Assembly (NCBI GenBank): GCA_020055645.1
Contig: CM034546.1
Coordinates: 134,313,875 to 134,377,874 of the forward strand
DNA from: Tomocerus qinae
Lineage: Eukaryota > Arthropoda > Collembola > Entomobryomorpha > Tomoceridae
DNA: 64,000 nt
Reading direction: 5' to 3'
Shown piece after piece: positions 18,760 to 29,865 of the stretch. How positions within the stretch are numbered: the first letter of the stretch is position 1; the number at the start of each line of letters is the position of its first letter. The position numbers and the translations under genes were made by a program. Below the pieces are notes generated by a model. It was given only the letters and a program-made list of their open reading frames with translations, was not told the origin of the DNA and made no database searches.

Positions 18760-20407
18760 CTGCAATGTAATTGTTGCTAAAAATTAAAAAGTTAATTATT
18801 TTTCGGCGGTTTCAGATGTACAAGTAAGTAATACACAAAACTTAGTGATTAGTGAATAATTATGATCGAAAGAAGATTAAAATAAAAATAAAACATTACC
18901 AAAAATTTTACTCTAAATTCACACACATTAAATGATTTTAAACAAATTAGAAATATGATAGATACATCCAATTAAAGAGTCAATGTTGGCGAAGGCGAGA
19001 CAAACAGATTCTTCACAGGACAAGCGTAGGTTTTATAGACACTTCATGTCATGGCAGCTACTGCATGAATATCCAAAGACATGTGACTATATAGATGCAT
19101 TGTATATGAGTATGTATGGTTTTGGTAAGATGTCCGCTAATGCTTTCCAATGGATACCTCGTCTCGTACTTAATAATAATATTTTTAAACATCCATGGTA
19201 TTTGTTATAGTTACTAGTACATAAAGAGGAAGAACCTATATTTTATATGGGAACTATATGCATGGGTGGAATGCTATAGCTTTATTTATGAACACTCGAA
19301 TTGCTAGAAACTACCTGACTGACACTGCATACCCAATTATAACACTTGTAATGAAGGAAATACCATAAGCACAATTATGTTTCAAAGGATACATAATACA
19401 ATAAACCATAATGTTCGTATGACATGGACTGCCATGGACACTCAACCTAACATACTGAAGTACATATAGGTGTATCATTTTATATATGTTGGCTGGAAAC
19501 GTAAAAACACAGATAATCTTGAGTTCTTGGTAGTATTTAAAAGATTTAGGAATAAAAAGGGTCATATTGAGAAAGGTTGAATGTTGTAAGGTAGATAGAT
19601 ACCGATAATCCTTATCGACTTATTTCTATGAAAAGGTATTTATTTATAATCTTTGCGGTCACAAGATTTCTTTGGGTGTGGGTATCGAAAATAAATAACA
19701 AATTCTCTTAAAAATAAGGCTGCATAATATTTGTTTTCTAAGATACAATTTTTAGGGGTCACGTGACGGCGAGTATAAAAATTGTCCCAATTTTGGCATT
19801 TTTGGGCCTGAAAATAAATCAAAATAGGCTAAATCGTGCACTTTTCCAATCGCAATCCTTTCCCTTTCTTATTAAAAACATTACATAACCTTTTATATAA
19901 TGTTTTGCTACTGGGATATACCCAGTAGTAAAGTAATATATAATTCTCCCTGTATATTTCATATTTCATTATTTCTTTAAAATTATTTCCAATACAAACA
20001 ATGGATTAAGCTTCCAATTCCTAAAAAATTTGCCCGACTTTGTGACATCGAAATTTATTCAAGAATTTTTCATCAAAATCGGAGGTGCACGATTTTTTGA
20101 TGCATATCGTCAATATCGTGTCATTTTCATTTTGACAACTTCCCAAAAATATTGAAATTGAATATTTTTCGCCTAAGTTTTGGCCTTAGCACCTCATTTT
20201 TCGACTTTCCCCTCCCCACGTTTTTTGCATTTTGCGCCTCATTTTTCGTCTTTTGTGCCTCATTTTTTGTCTTTTCCTCCTCATTTTTCGTCAGTAGTTT
20301 TTAGTAGTGACATGAAAAAAATATTTTGGGTAATTAACCTATTATAGTGTTGAGATTATTTTCATTTTTCATTCTAATAATGTATTTCGTATTATTAACA
20401 TTTACAG
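18760..20407. other. Non-coding part of block A and spacer
   Basis: 18760-19840 is the 5' flank of the copy A coiled-coil gene and is conserved with block C. 19841-20300 is unique. It contains a 21-bp palindrome CTACTGGGATATACCCAGTAG at about 19907 and a T-rich tandem stretch built on CCTCATTTTTCGTCTTTTG at about 20185-20295. No gene is seen. Confidence 0.5.
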
Positions 20408-21056
20408 GAGAAAGTCTATGGGGAGGACTATGTCAAATTGGATTTCAGTCTGAATGGTGTCACCAATTCTCTGTCTGTCCAAATTATTAGTTTAGGAAAA
20501 TGGGAATGGCAACGCAGGTGTGAAACTACGCCAGGCATTACAGAAAGGGAACTTTGCAGCGGTATAATCATTTCAATGGGAATAATGATTTGACTATTTT
20601 AAACAGAATCTCACTGGAGTGAAGGTGGGAGTGAAGACGAAGGGAAGAGTAGCGACATGTACACCAGATAGTACAGAAATTGCATTCCTTCTGAATGTGG
20701 AAGGCGAATATTATTACAGAGACCAGCAAGTTTTCCAAAAGCAATTAGAGAAGTACGTACATGTCGTTAACGGAGACTCAAAATTCTTTTCTGCTCTGAA
20801 CGTGTATCTTTTTGTCAAAATAGGTAATAAATCAGTAGTTTATAATTACTTATTAGTTACCACAAGCAGTTTAATTAGTAATTGAATATTAGTTTTTAGA
20901 ATATTTATTCCGTTTTAAATTCAAATGGAGTTTGTTTATGATGGATTTTGTATTTTTACTTCATCAGAGCCAAACGAAGATGAAGATCTTCAAAATTTGA
21001 GAGGAATTGGGAAATGGAGCCGCTGTGTGCGCAGTGACTCTGTACTAATCAACTTG
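20408..21056 (+). pseudogene. Partial copy of Tudor gene exons 6-8
   Basis: 20408-20561 matches exon 6 and 20607-20823 matches exon 7. 20968-21056 matches the start of exon 8; the introns between them are also similar. Compared with the parent (15334-16055), exon 7' has lost 32 nt near its start, shifting the frame so that the conserved Tudor residues are out of phase. The copy breaks off in exon 8 at ATCAACTTG, and sequence resumes at block B. The later exon, stop codon and 3' flank of the parent (16056 to about 16965) are absent. There is no promoter or first exon. This is a non-functional by-product of the segmental duplication. Confidence 0.85.
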
Positions 21057-21089
21057 TGTTAATCACAAGTGTTATCTTGTGTTATCATT

Positions 21090-23640
21090 TTCTCACTTTC
21101 TTTTTTTTCATGGCAGGAGGTCTATGTAATAGTAATAAATATTTTAAATCTTAATAGTACAGTAAATTTATATCTATACTAAACATCATGATGTGTTTTA
21201 TTCTTCCCACGTAAGCACTTTTCAAATACGTAATTAACAAATCTTTTAATACATACAAAAATGGTAAATGAATTGGTATATTTAATAAATGTATTATAGT
21301 TATATAATTCTCTAATTAAAATTTAAAACCTATAATAATTAATTACTTACCCTTAAATAAGTATCCTCCATGTCAGATAAATACCACATTATCAGATGCT
21401 AAATTTTTTGCAATGGATTTAATGGTCAGAAATTAGGAGAGCAAAATGCCATCTTTAAACTTGTATTAAATTACACATTATAATCATACAACGCAGAATC
21501 AGTTGTCAGTTATAATATATAATTATAACAATTAAGCATTGCTGTTGACATCTTCAAAATAGACTGTTGATAAATACGTGCAATTACATAGTAATGATTT
21601 TAATTAAGTCCTAAGCGTAATAAATTAATGAGATTGCAACAATTAATTTGTGGTATTACTATTACAATATTAAGACTTTACATTAAAATCTATATTAACG
21701 AAAGAAGTAGGACTTATTTGTACAAGTGACAGGAAGATATTATTGTCCCGTAAAATTCAAACATTGCTCGAATTCTGAAAAGCTATTAAAACAGTAAAGA
21801 AATGAAAATGTAACGTAACTTAAATCATTTGTGCAGTCAACCCAGATTAATGTATAATTTCTTCAAAAATGGGGTAAAAATAAAATTGACTCGCTCAATC
21901 TGTATTATTTGGGACCAGGTGTGTTGATAATATTGTCAAACATACGTTTGCTTTTTAAAAGTCTTGCAATCTTAGCTTCGGGCATACCAATTAACCTCAA
22001 ATCTGCAACATATGCGGCTTCGGCTGTCAGAATTGCAGTTTCTTCTACACTTCTCTCTCCAGGTTCCGTAATATTATTATGTTCGGCGTGTCTCTTTTCA
22101 AGTTCCGCGATTTGTTCGGCGTGTTTCCTTTCAAGATCTGTGATTTGTTTGGCGTGTTTCCTTTCAAGTTCCACGATTTGTGCGGCGTGTCGACTTTCAA
22201 GTTCCGCTTGTTTCTTTTCAATTTTCCCAGCATGGTCAATTTCCATTCGTGAAATTTGTTTTTTGTATATGTCCTTTATTTGTGAAATCATGAATTCAAC
22301 CAAATTATAGTCGAAATTCATTCCACCTGGAAAATAATTTGTTCAAGGTTTTAAACATATAAGTAAATTATTTTCTGTCAGTTTCAGTTGTACCAAACAA
22401 CAAAACATTAAAGAATGTGGTGGTCTGAAAAACATTAAAATAAAAACATTACATCCGCATTCACTGTCGGACTGCTCAGTACTGTCAGAGGACTCTTCCT
22501 ATAACACATACAAATGAATTATTTTGGTACGAAATAATATTATATTTAGTATGCAACTTAGTCATAATATTATTTAAACAAAACGATACTTTATAATTAT
22601 TATGTACCTAGTGTACTAACAATAACTTACTTTATGTTTGTTTTTCTCCATACTGATGTGATAAAATGCAGAATTTGCAAACGATTACAAATTACAAATT
22701 ACAAATATTGTATATACGTCCAATTATAAAGAGTAACTGTTGAGCAAGCCAATAAGTCGAATAGATTCCTACGAGGGGAAGCGTAGGATTTTATATGCGA
22801 CACTTTTTAATCTCATGTTAGCTACTGTATGAATATCCAAATACAGGTATCTATAGATGTATGTATTGTATGAAGTATGAAGACAAAAGAGTTTTCATAA
22901 TATCATTGTTTTTGGTAAGCTGTCCGCAAAGGCAAATTTCCGAAGAAACCAACTATGAGTGAGTCTCCTCCTCTCATAGTTCGTGATGATATTGTATTTT
23001 TATTACTATATAATATGGTTGGTATAATATTATCTGTACTTATTTACGCTACTACCATGCATTGCAATGCATTGGTGAAATGTTATACCATTATGGACAC
23101 TACCTTACACTGCATATACAATTAAAACACATGTAAGTTCCATAAAATTACCTTTTATTTCAAAGAAAACTTAAACTAAATAATTCATAATGTTTACATG
23201 ACATGGACTGTTATGGACACTCAACCTAGCTTACTGAAATACATATCCTCACTAAAAAATGCATTTTAAACAAATATAATATAATTTTTCTCCGAATCCA
23301 TAAATTAGGTGCATAGTTTTGGCTGGAAACGTAAAAGCAACATATAATCTTGAGTTTGTAGTAGTATTTAAAGGACTTAGGAATACGAAGGGTCACATTG
23401 AGAAAGGTTGAATGAACATATTAATTATAAGGTAGATAATACCTATCGATTTATTTCTATGAAAAGTTAGTCTTTGAGGTCACAAGATTCCTTTGGGTGT
23501 GGGTATCGAAAATAAATGACAATGTATTCTTAAAAATAAGGCTCAATATTCGTTTTCCTAAAATACAGTACTTTAATGTTTCTGAGAAAAATCTCTTAAT
23601 TATACCACATTTGTCGGGTAGTGTAGGTGTAGTGTTTAAT
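21090..23640. repeat. Segmental duplication block B
   Basis: Second copy of the unit described for block A, beginning after the Tudor fragment with TAGTAATAAATATTTTAAA at about 21131. It contains coiled-coil gene copy B. It is the most diverged of the three in the gene and flanks. It lacks the TTAA element seen in block A. Confidence 0.75.
21905..22651 (-). CDS. HAEQI hendecad coiled-coil protein, copy B, 3 exons
   Basis: Exons on the minus strand: 22631-22651, 22453-22498 and 21905-22326; total 489 nt, 162 aa, with GT-AG borders and intact frame. Exon 1 encodes only MEKNKHK. Exon 2 (46 nt) encodes a Ser/Asp/Glu segment ESSDSTEQSDSE. Exon 3 starts with MNFDYNLVEFMI and IKDIYKKQIS, then four 11-residue repeats (HAAQIVELERK, HAKQITDLERK, HAEQIAELEKR and a leading variant). 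A predicted helical tail ends FDNIINTPGPK. There is no signal peptide or membrane segment. The same exon lengths and phases occur in copy C, which supports the model. I recognise no known family; a homo- or hetero-oligomeric coiled coil is the only structural inference. Confidence 0.65.
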
Positions 23641-24890
23641 CTTTTCACATTTTCATTTTTCATGCCATGACGTCCATGTTATAATAATAAATATTTTAAA
23701 ATGTAATAGTAGTCAATTTACCTACAGATACGTAATCATGATGAGCTTTATTCCTCGAACCAATATTCAAGTACTTAATTAATAACAATTACCAATTATA
23801 TATTTTAATACAATGATTGTAAATGATGAATAGAGTATTTAATAAATACGATAATTATGATTGTATAATTCTCTAATTAAAACCTATCATATTCTTAATT
23901 TGTTTTACCCTTTAAGAATCCTCCTTGTCAGTTAAACAAAATACAACAATATCAGTTATAACATAATTACATGAAGCATTGCAGTGGACATCTTATCTTA
24001 AAAGTCGATTGTTAATTAGTATGTACAATTCAATTTTAAGTATTGAAAATAGTCATGTAGATAAAAAACAACTTTCGTTATGACAGATAAAACTATCGTT
24101 AAGGCTGCATCATTTAACACGCGTTTCCAATTTTTGGGCTCATTTCAAAAGATAGCCTTTGGTTTTCAGTCCTCGATTCTTGACTTCAGTACCAAGCAAG
24201 TTCATACTTTGAAATTTTCAATAATTGAAAGTAGGAAAATAATTGACCAAAATTTTGGTTATGTAGTGGGAGTTTGCACAGATCAGTTTTTAAAATAGAT
24301 AACGATAGAAATTTTCAAAAAGGAGCCTTGCAAAAATCATCTTTTTTGAGATCAAACTTTTTATATACGTCCTACCCACAATGAGAAATTTGGATTTTGG
24401 AAATTCTATATGAGAAGAGTCAATGAGCTAAAATCTTTGACGCCATAATAAAATATACACGATAAAAAATAATTTCGCATTTAGACATTCTAAGCAGTAT
24501 TTGCACAAAAACTTGTATCGTTCCACAAAAGTTCCGAGTGCTCGAAATCTGAAAAGCATTATTAAGGACATGTAAAGTTAAGTAAATAAATATTTGGAGT
24601 ATTATTTAGCGTTACTTACTATTGGTGATAATAATTAACGGAATAATTAATAGATACGAATTACTAAATACTTAAATTAGTTATGCTGACTACAATGTAT
24701 TAAATTTATACATATTTTGTGTAATGAATGTAAGTTCAAGAAGCACAATAAAGATCTAATCTAAATCTAATCTAAGTGAAGTAAATAAGTAAAGGAATAA
24801 AAATGCAAAACAACATAAATCATTCGTGCAGTCGAGACTATTTCTATTTCATACTTACTTCAAAATTGGGATCAAAATAAATTTACTCAC
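22652..24890. other. Non-coding flanks of blocks B and C
   Basis: 5' flank of copy B (22652-23640) and 3' flank of copy C (23641-24890). A conserved stretch at 23457-23663, also at 26361-26585, gives similar minus-strand open frames (shared KRFFSETLKYCILGKR). It lies 5' of each gene and could be promoter or 5' UTR as easily as coding sequence. A degraded copy of the TTAA element begins at about 24097. Confidence 0.45.
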
Positions 24891-26570
24891 TCAATCTTTG
24901 CCGTACTGTGCATTCCTTGCATTGGGTTCTGGTGAGAGGATGTTGTCAACCATTTGATTATTTCTTGGCAAATTAGTCCGACTGTCGAAGACGTCGAGAA
25001 ATCTCGTATAATATACTGCAGTTTGTCTTGCAACTTCTTCTACGTGTCTCCTTTCATTTTGTGCGATTAGTTCGGTGTGGGCAGTAATAGTAATCATATT
25101 TGAAATTTGTTCGGCATGGGCAGTAGTCATATTTGAAATTTTTCCGGCATGGGCAGTAGTCAAATTTAAAATTTGTTCGGCATGGGCAGTAGTCATATTT
25201 GAAATTTGTTCGGCATGGGCAGTAGTCATTCTTACGATTTGTTCGTTGTAAATTTCTCTTGTAAGTTTAATAACTTCGTCGGTCTTCATTGTTCCTGCAA
25301 TGTTAAAAATTAAAAAGTTGATTATTTTCCGGCGGTTACAGATACACAAGTAAGTAATACAACGTAGTGATTAGTAAATAATGATGGTGTACAGAGAAAG
25401 AAGATTGAAATAAAAATAAAACACTACCCTCAGATTCACTGTCGGATTCCTGCGTACTGTCAGTGGAGACTTCCTATAATACATACATACAAATGAATTA
25501 TCATAGTAGGTAGTAATTTTATATGTATTATGCATCATAGCCACATTATTAATTAAATGAAACAATACTGTATAGAGTAATGGTAGTAACTTACTTCATA
25601 TCCGTTTGTCTCCATATTGATGTGATAAAATGCAGAACTAGATAGATAGGTAAATGATTTTAAACAAATTAGAAATAATTATGATAGATACAGCCAACTA
25701 AAGAATCAATGTTGGCGAAGGCGAGACGAATAGATTCTTCACTTTTTAATCTTATGTCATGTCAGCTAGCAACTGCATGAATATCCAAAGACATGTGACT
25801 ATATTAATGCATTGTATATTTATGAGTATGGTTTTGGTAAGCTGTTCGCTAAGGCTTTCCAATAGATACCTCGTCTCGTACTTAATAATACTATTTTTAT
25901 ATATTTGGTATAATCATAGAGATTTGTTATAGTTACTAGTATATAAGCAGACGAACCTATATTTTATATGAGAACTACCATGCATGAGTGGAATGTTATA
26001 GCTTTATTTATTTATAAACACTCGAATTCCTAGAAACTAGCTGACATTGCATATCAAATTAGAACACGTGTAATGAAGGAAATATCATAAGCACCATTAT
26101 GTTTCAAAGGATACAATACAATTTAACCATAATGGTCGTATGACATTGACTGTCTTGGACCCTAGAATACTGATGTACCTATTTTTTAAACATTTCTGCG
26201 AAGTATAGGTGTATCATTTCATATATGTTGGCTGGAAACGTAAAAACAATGACATAGAGATAATCTTGAGTTCTTGGTAGTATTTAAAAGATTTAGGAAT
26301 ATAAAGAATCATATTGAGAAAGGTTGCACGTTGTAAGGTATTTGTAGATACCGATAATCCTTATCGACTTATTTCTATGAAAAGATATTTATTTTTGGAT
26401 CCCTCAGTCTTTGCGGTCACAAGATTCCTTTGGGTGTAGGCATCGAAAATAAATGACAATGTATTCTTAAAAATAAGGCTAAATATTCGTTTTCCTAAAA
26501 TACAGTACTTTAATGTTTCTGAGAAAAATCTCTTAATTATACCACATTTGTCGGCTGTATTAAAGAATTG
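23641..26570. repeat. Segmental duplication block C
   Basis: Third copy of the unit, starting at TTTCATGCCATGACGTC (about 23657) and ending at about 26570, just before the LC3 gene. It is closer to block A than to B over most of its length, for example TCAATGTTGGCGAAGGCGAG at 25706 against 18980. Confidence 0.75.
24891..25615 (-). CDS. HAEQI hendecad coiled-coil protein, copy C, 3 exons
   Basis: Exons: 25595-25615 (METNGYE), 25428-25473 (Ser/Asp/Glu-rich, STDSTQESDSESE) and 24891-25294; 471 nt, 156 aa. The phases are identical to copy B. Exon 3 starts MKTDEVIKLTREIYNEQI. About four 11-residue repeats of HAEQISNMTTA follow, then an irregular segment (ITAHTELIAQNERRHVEEVA) and a tail with DVFDSR, NILSPEPN and ending YGKD. 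That tail matches copy A (DRFDSR, PSPESN, YYDKD). The repeat core is Met/Thr-rich here and Ala/Asn/Lys-rich in copies A and B, although the flanks are highly similar. No known domain is recognised. It is complete and probably functional. Confidence 0.65.
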
Positions 26571-26702
26571 CATTTTATTTTCCAAAATAAATACTCATAT
26601 TGTGTGGTATATAAATTAATCTAATAAACTATAATATTTTACATCCATCAAAGTAAAAGTCCATAACATAAAAGTTGTCTGTCAGGTACTCAAAGTCAAA
26701 AG

Positions 26703-27334
26703 TTATCCAAACGTAGCCTCCTTGCCATAGGTCATGTAGAGAATGAAGTCTTCTTGGTGGAATTCGTCGTAGATGGATTGCATTGTTTGGGACATGGACA
26801 CAAAGTTGTTGCCATTGACAAAGAAGAACAGAGCTGTCTCCGGAGGAAGGACAGCTTGGAGCCGTTTGCGGATGAGGAACTGGAATTCACTAAGTGTCAC
26901 TGTAGATGGGACGAGAAACTTCGTTGTCTTCAATTCATCCACCGAGTCTCCTGGAGACTTCTCCAACACGATGGGCACCATGTTCGGATTACGCCGTCGA
27001 GCCCGAAGAGCTTCTTCCTTCCTTTTGTGGAAACAATTAGTCTCTTTGTGTTTGAATGACATCTGAGTCGGTGAACGCCAAATCCACTCCAACACCTAAA
27101 AATGAAGTTCAAACATTATATACATGTTGCATCATTATCAGGGCCGCAGCGAATCATTATCTTTATGTATACAAAACAAAATATTTTCATAAAGCAAAAC
27201 TCGATACGCCCTTCTATCGGATTTTAAACCTATTTGGCAATATATAAGTAATAAAACAGAATTTAAACCATTAATGTGAAATTAATTATAAACTATACTG
27301 TTTAATAATAAATATATAATATATTACTTACCAT
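26703..27334 (-). CDS. Atg8: LC3/Atg8-like ubiquitin-fold protein, 2 exons
   Basis: Exon 1 coding part is the ATG alone (27332-27334), followed by a consensus GTAAGT donor. Exon 2 is 26703-27095; together they give 131 aa. Atg8/LC3 proteins are conjugated to phosphatidylethanolamine on autophagosomes through a C-terminal glycine. The family is recognised by TKFLVP, the LFFFVNGN strand, IYDEF and the ending YGKEATFG, close to the LC3 ending ETFG. The protein stops exactly at that glycine, so no propeptide would need removal by Atg4. The N-terminus is divergent, with many Arg/Lys. An internal ATG at 27059 (MSFKHKE) gives a protein closer to normal LC3 length and could be the true start. It is more diverged than a housekeeping LC3, so it may be a specialised paralogue. 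Confidence 0.85.
27139..27152. mobile_element. 14-bp solo end of a hAT-like MITE
   Basis: CAGGGCCGCAGCGA, the terminal sequence of the MITEs at 27679 and 60347, stands alone between two copies of ATCATTAT (27131-27138 and 27153-27160). An intact 8-bp duplication around a single terminus indicates an insertion that has lost everything but one end. It lies in the single intron of the LC3-like gene. Confidence 0.7.
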
Positions 27335-28069
27335 TATGTTACGATTTTGTTAACAGTATTGAGAAAAGAATCAACCCTTTCGATGTATAATGTATAGTAT
27401 GTTATATAATAATCTACTAATAATGTCTACAATAACAAATGAGTCCAGAAAATGTCTTTTCTCGCAGGATGCCGAAGGAAAAATGAATAGACAATAGAAG
27501 TGATTGATGGATGATGGGGATCTGTTCAGAAGGTACGACTGTAGGGCCGATACGAATTTATTTATAAACTTAAGCTATCAGTGCTGCTGAATTTGGAAAG
27601 GTTTACGGGGTTTACGCTTTTATGTAATAAAAATATTATTATGCTAAACGCTAACCAAAATTACATGCTACTCATAATCAGGGCCGCAGCGAGGAGGGGG
27701 GCACCGGGGCACGTGCCCCCCCCCCGAAATCGAGAAAAATAAAGAAATTTTTGTCTAAAATCGCAAAAAAGTGCTAAAATTTTCGTGCTTCGCGCGAAAT
27801 TTTAACTAACTTTTAGCTAATTTTTTCTCGGTGCCCCTCCCGAAATTTTTTTCTGGCTGCGGCCCTGCTCATAATACTTGATGAAAACATATTAGGTAGA
27901 GTATACGTATACCATGAACAGAATACTGATAATATTATGTCTAATGTCTACCTCTACCATAATACTTGGGCATATTCACCAAATATTTTAGTATTTTTTC
28001 TAAATAGAAAAACGAAATATGGAACAAAATTGAAATGTTTTGGATGGAAAAAGAAGGAATCATTTCCCC
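27335..28069. other. Intergenic DNA between LC3-like and receptor genes
   Basis: AT-rich DNA apart from the MITE at 27679-27867. It should include the LC3-like promoter, which I cannot pinpoint. No further gene is seen. Confidence 0.5.
27679..27867. mobile_element. hAT-like MITE, family CAGGGCCGCAGCG
   Basis: A 189-bp element with inverted ends CAGGGCCGCAGCGAG / CTGGCTGCGGCCCTG and an exact 8-bp duplication CTCATAAT (27671-27678, 27868-27875). The interior has a G run and a C run near the left end and CGTGCTTCGCGCGAA, shared with the copy at 60347-60507. CAGGG ends and 8-bp duplications are typical of hAT transposons. Confidence 0.9.
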
Positions 28070-29865
28070 CTAAAAATGTTCCACAAAGAATGCGAGGAGA
28101 GACAGAAGAAGTAAATATGCACACAAAATAAAAATTGTGTTAATTTTCATTCCTAAGTTGATGCCCTCGGGCCTACTGCCTTCATATTCCACTTTTGAGT
28201 TGTATTGTTTATATGGCAGATAATAATAATCTTCTTGTTCCTTCCAAAGACTTAACAGTCCTTTCTCCATCATTCTTTGGTAAAACACTTGGAAATTGTG
28301 ACGGTAGCAGCCATGAAATTGATACGAATATGGTACTGTGTATGCAATTTCCTTGGTCGTCATGCAATGTCCACTGGTTGATAATTCTTTTGGAATTTTA
28401 GGAACGGTATATTTCCCATCTTGTTTATTTGTGAGACTGAATACTTTCCTAGAATAATTAGTCACTAATTTCGAAGTAATTTGGTCACGATTTCCATTTG
28501 AGCCGTTTTCTTCCAAATCGTAAATATAAACACTCGAATTAATCTTTTCCAATATTTTATTTATAACAAATAGGTGAGTTCTATTCTCATCAAGTTCTAT
28601 TCGATTGTCTTTGATGCGAAGTAACTTGTAATTATTTTCGACAAGTTCCTTGAAGTCTTTAAATATTTTCTTGTCTGGAGGTGCAATAATTTCGCTTGTT
28701 ATATAGTCGCAATATTGAATATTAACCAAGAATCCAGTAGTTATTACTACTAAGAATAGGATATTTCTTCTGTTATAGACAACTCCCTGGTCTAGAAGAA
28801 CAGCTGCCAAGGAGATCAAAATCCATTCTAGTTTCGAAGAGAAATTCGTCGACTTGAAAACTAAAACTAAAAATGAGAGCGGGAAAAGAGAGAAAATAAG
28901 GAGCCAGCAATAATCATCAAATGTATTCTGAATCAACACCGACAGAGGTACAGAGTGGAAATTGGGGGAGGCCTCGCAGTAGAAGGGAATCATTTCCTCA
29001 AGGTATTCAATGAATGTCGTGTGACCCCAACCGTTTGCATATGTGAACATATAATTTTCCAACATTCTAATATGTCCACAAATCTTTTTCGCTTCTAAAG
29101 CCTTTGGATGTCTTGCATATATTGCAGTAAAATTTAATTCCTCAGCCATACCTTCAACAGCTCTGTATGTAGCGGAACAAAATTGATGGCCTTTTTTCGT
29201 GGCAGAATAGACAGAATACTTGCAAGTTGGTAATCGTGAAGGATTGTCGTCAGGAAACCTAATATAAATCCCTCCAATTAGAATTCCATGCAGATGTCCA
29301 TTTAGAGAGTACCAAACTCTTTCCCAATCTTCATCCTCAATTTCAGTATCTGCAACTGCAACGAATCTTCTTCGTTTGTACAGATGTCCAGTCATCACTG
29401 AATGATGAGTGGAATTATCGACGATTAATACAAAAAGCGGAGTGCACAACTCAAACCGAAGAAATGATTGCCAACTTTGAGACTCAGTTTTTTCTTCCTT
29501 CCCATGACAATTATAAATATAGAAGAGAGACGATTAATTTCTACTCCAAAATGTTTAGTTACAAAGAAAAACGAATTATCTGGTTCCATAAGAATATTGA
29601 GACTACACAAATTGATTGATAATTCTCGTGGGTTGTTCGGATCTCGACCGAAGAGACTTTTGTTGTAATTTGATGACGCTACCGTCCATGGTTGTAAATT
29701 TTGATTCGCCAAAAGAAAATTTGTCTCCCAAATAGAATTTTTAAATATCACCAAATTAAAGTCACAATTTCTGTAAAATGACAAATTACGAATACCGTTG
29801 CTGGTTTTAAGAAATAACAAAACTAAAATTAAACAAAAATAATTGTAAAATATTCTTGAATTCAT
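28070..29865 (-). CDS. Divergent ionotropic receptor-like protein, single exon with one frameshift
   Basis: A putative ligand-gated cation channel of the ionotropic receptor (variant glutamate receptor) family, which serves chemosensation in arthropods. The N-terminus starts at 29865 with a signal peptide (FYNYFCLILVLLFL). A ligand-binding region follows with LYKRRRF and GGIYIRFP. The membrane block is: segment 1 WLLIFSLFPLSFLVLVF (about 317-335), pore-loop-like LEWILISLAAVLLDQG (about 345-361), segment 3 ILFLVVITTGFLV followed by YITSEIIAPP, and a last segment FILCAYLLLLSLLAFFV at the C-terminus. The first 125 or so codons (29865 to about 29490) and the rest (29450-28070) are in different frames. 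They overlap over an A6 run (29488-29493 as Ts on the plus strand). Continuing in the second frame gives WQSFLRFELCTPLFVL, which looks like normal protein. This is either a sequencing error or a recent inactivation. Confidence 0.72.

Larger units (their letters stand above)
16960..19840. repeat. Segmental duplication block A
   Basis: This block begins near TTTCATGCCATGACATC and is repeated as block B (about 21090-23640) and block C (about 23641-26570). Shared landmarks in order are TAGTAATAAATATTTTAAA, an AATTATGATTGTATAATTCTCT-type segment, the coiled-coil gene on the minus strand, ATGTTGGCGAAGGCGAGAC, and ATCTTGAGTTCTTGGTAGTA. Block A follows the intact Tudor gene; block B follows its broken copy. 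One duplicated unit therefore included the 3' part of the Tudor gene. Confidence 0.8.

Noticed and set aside
23457..23663. Small minus-strand frame conserved with 26361-26585
   Set aside because: Conservation is explained by the segmental duplication. The two frames differ at both ends and block A does not preserve the frame, so coding is not supported.
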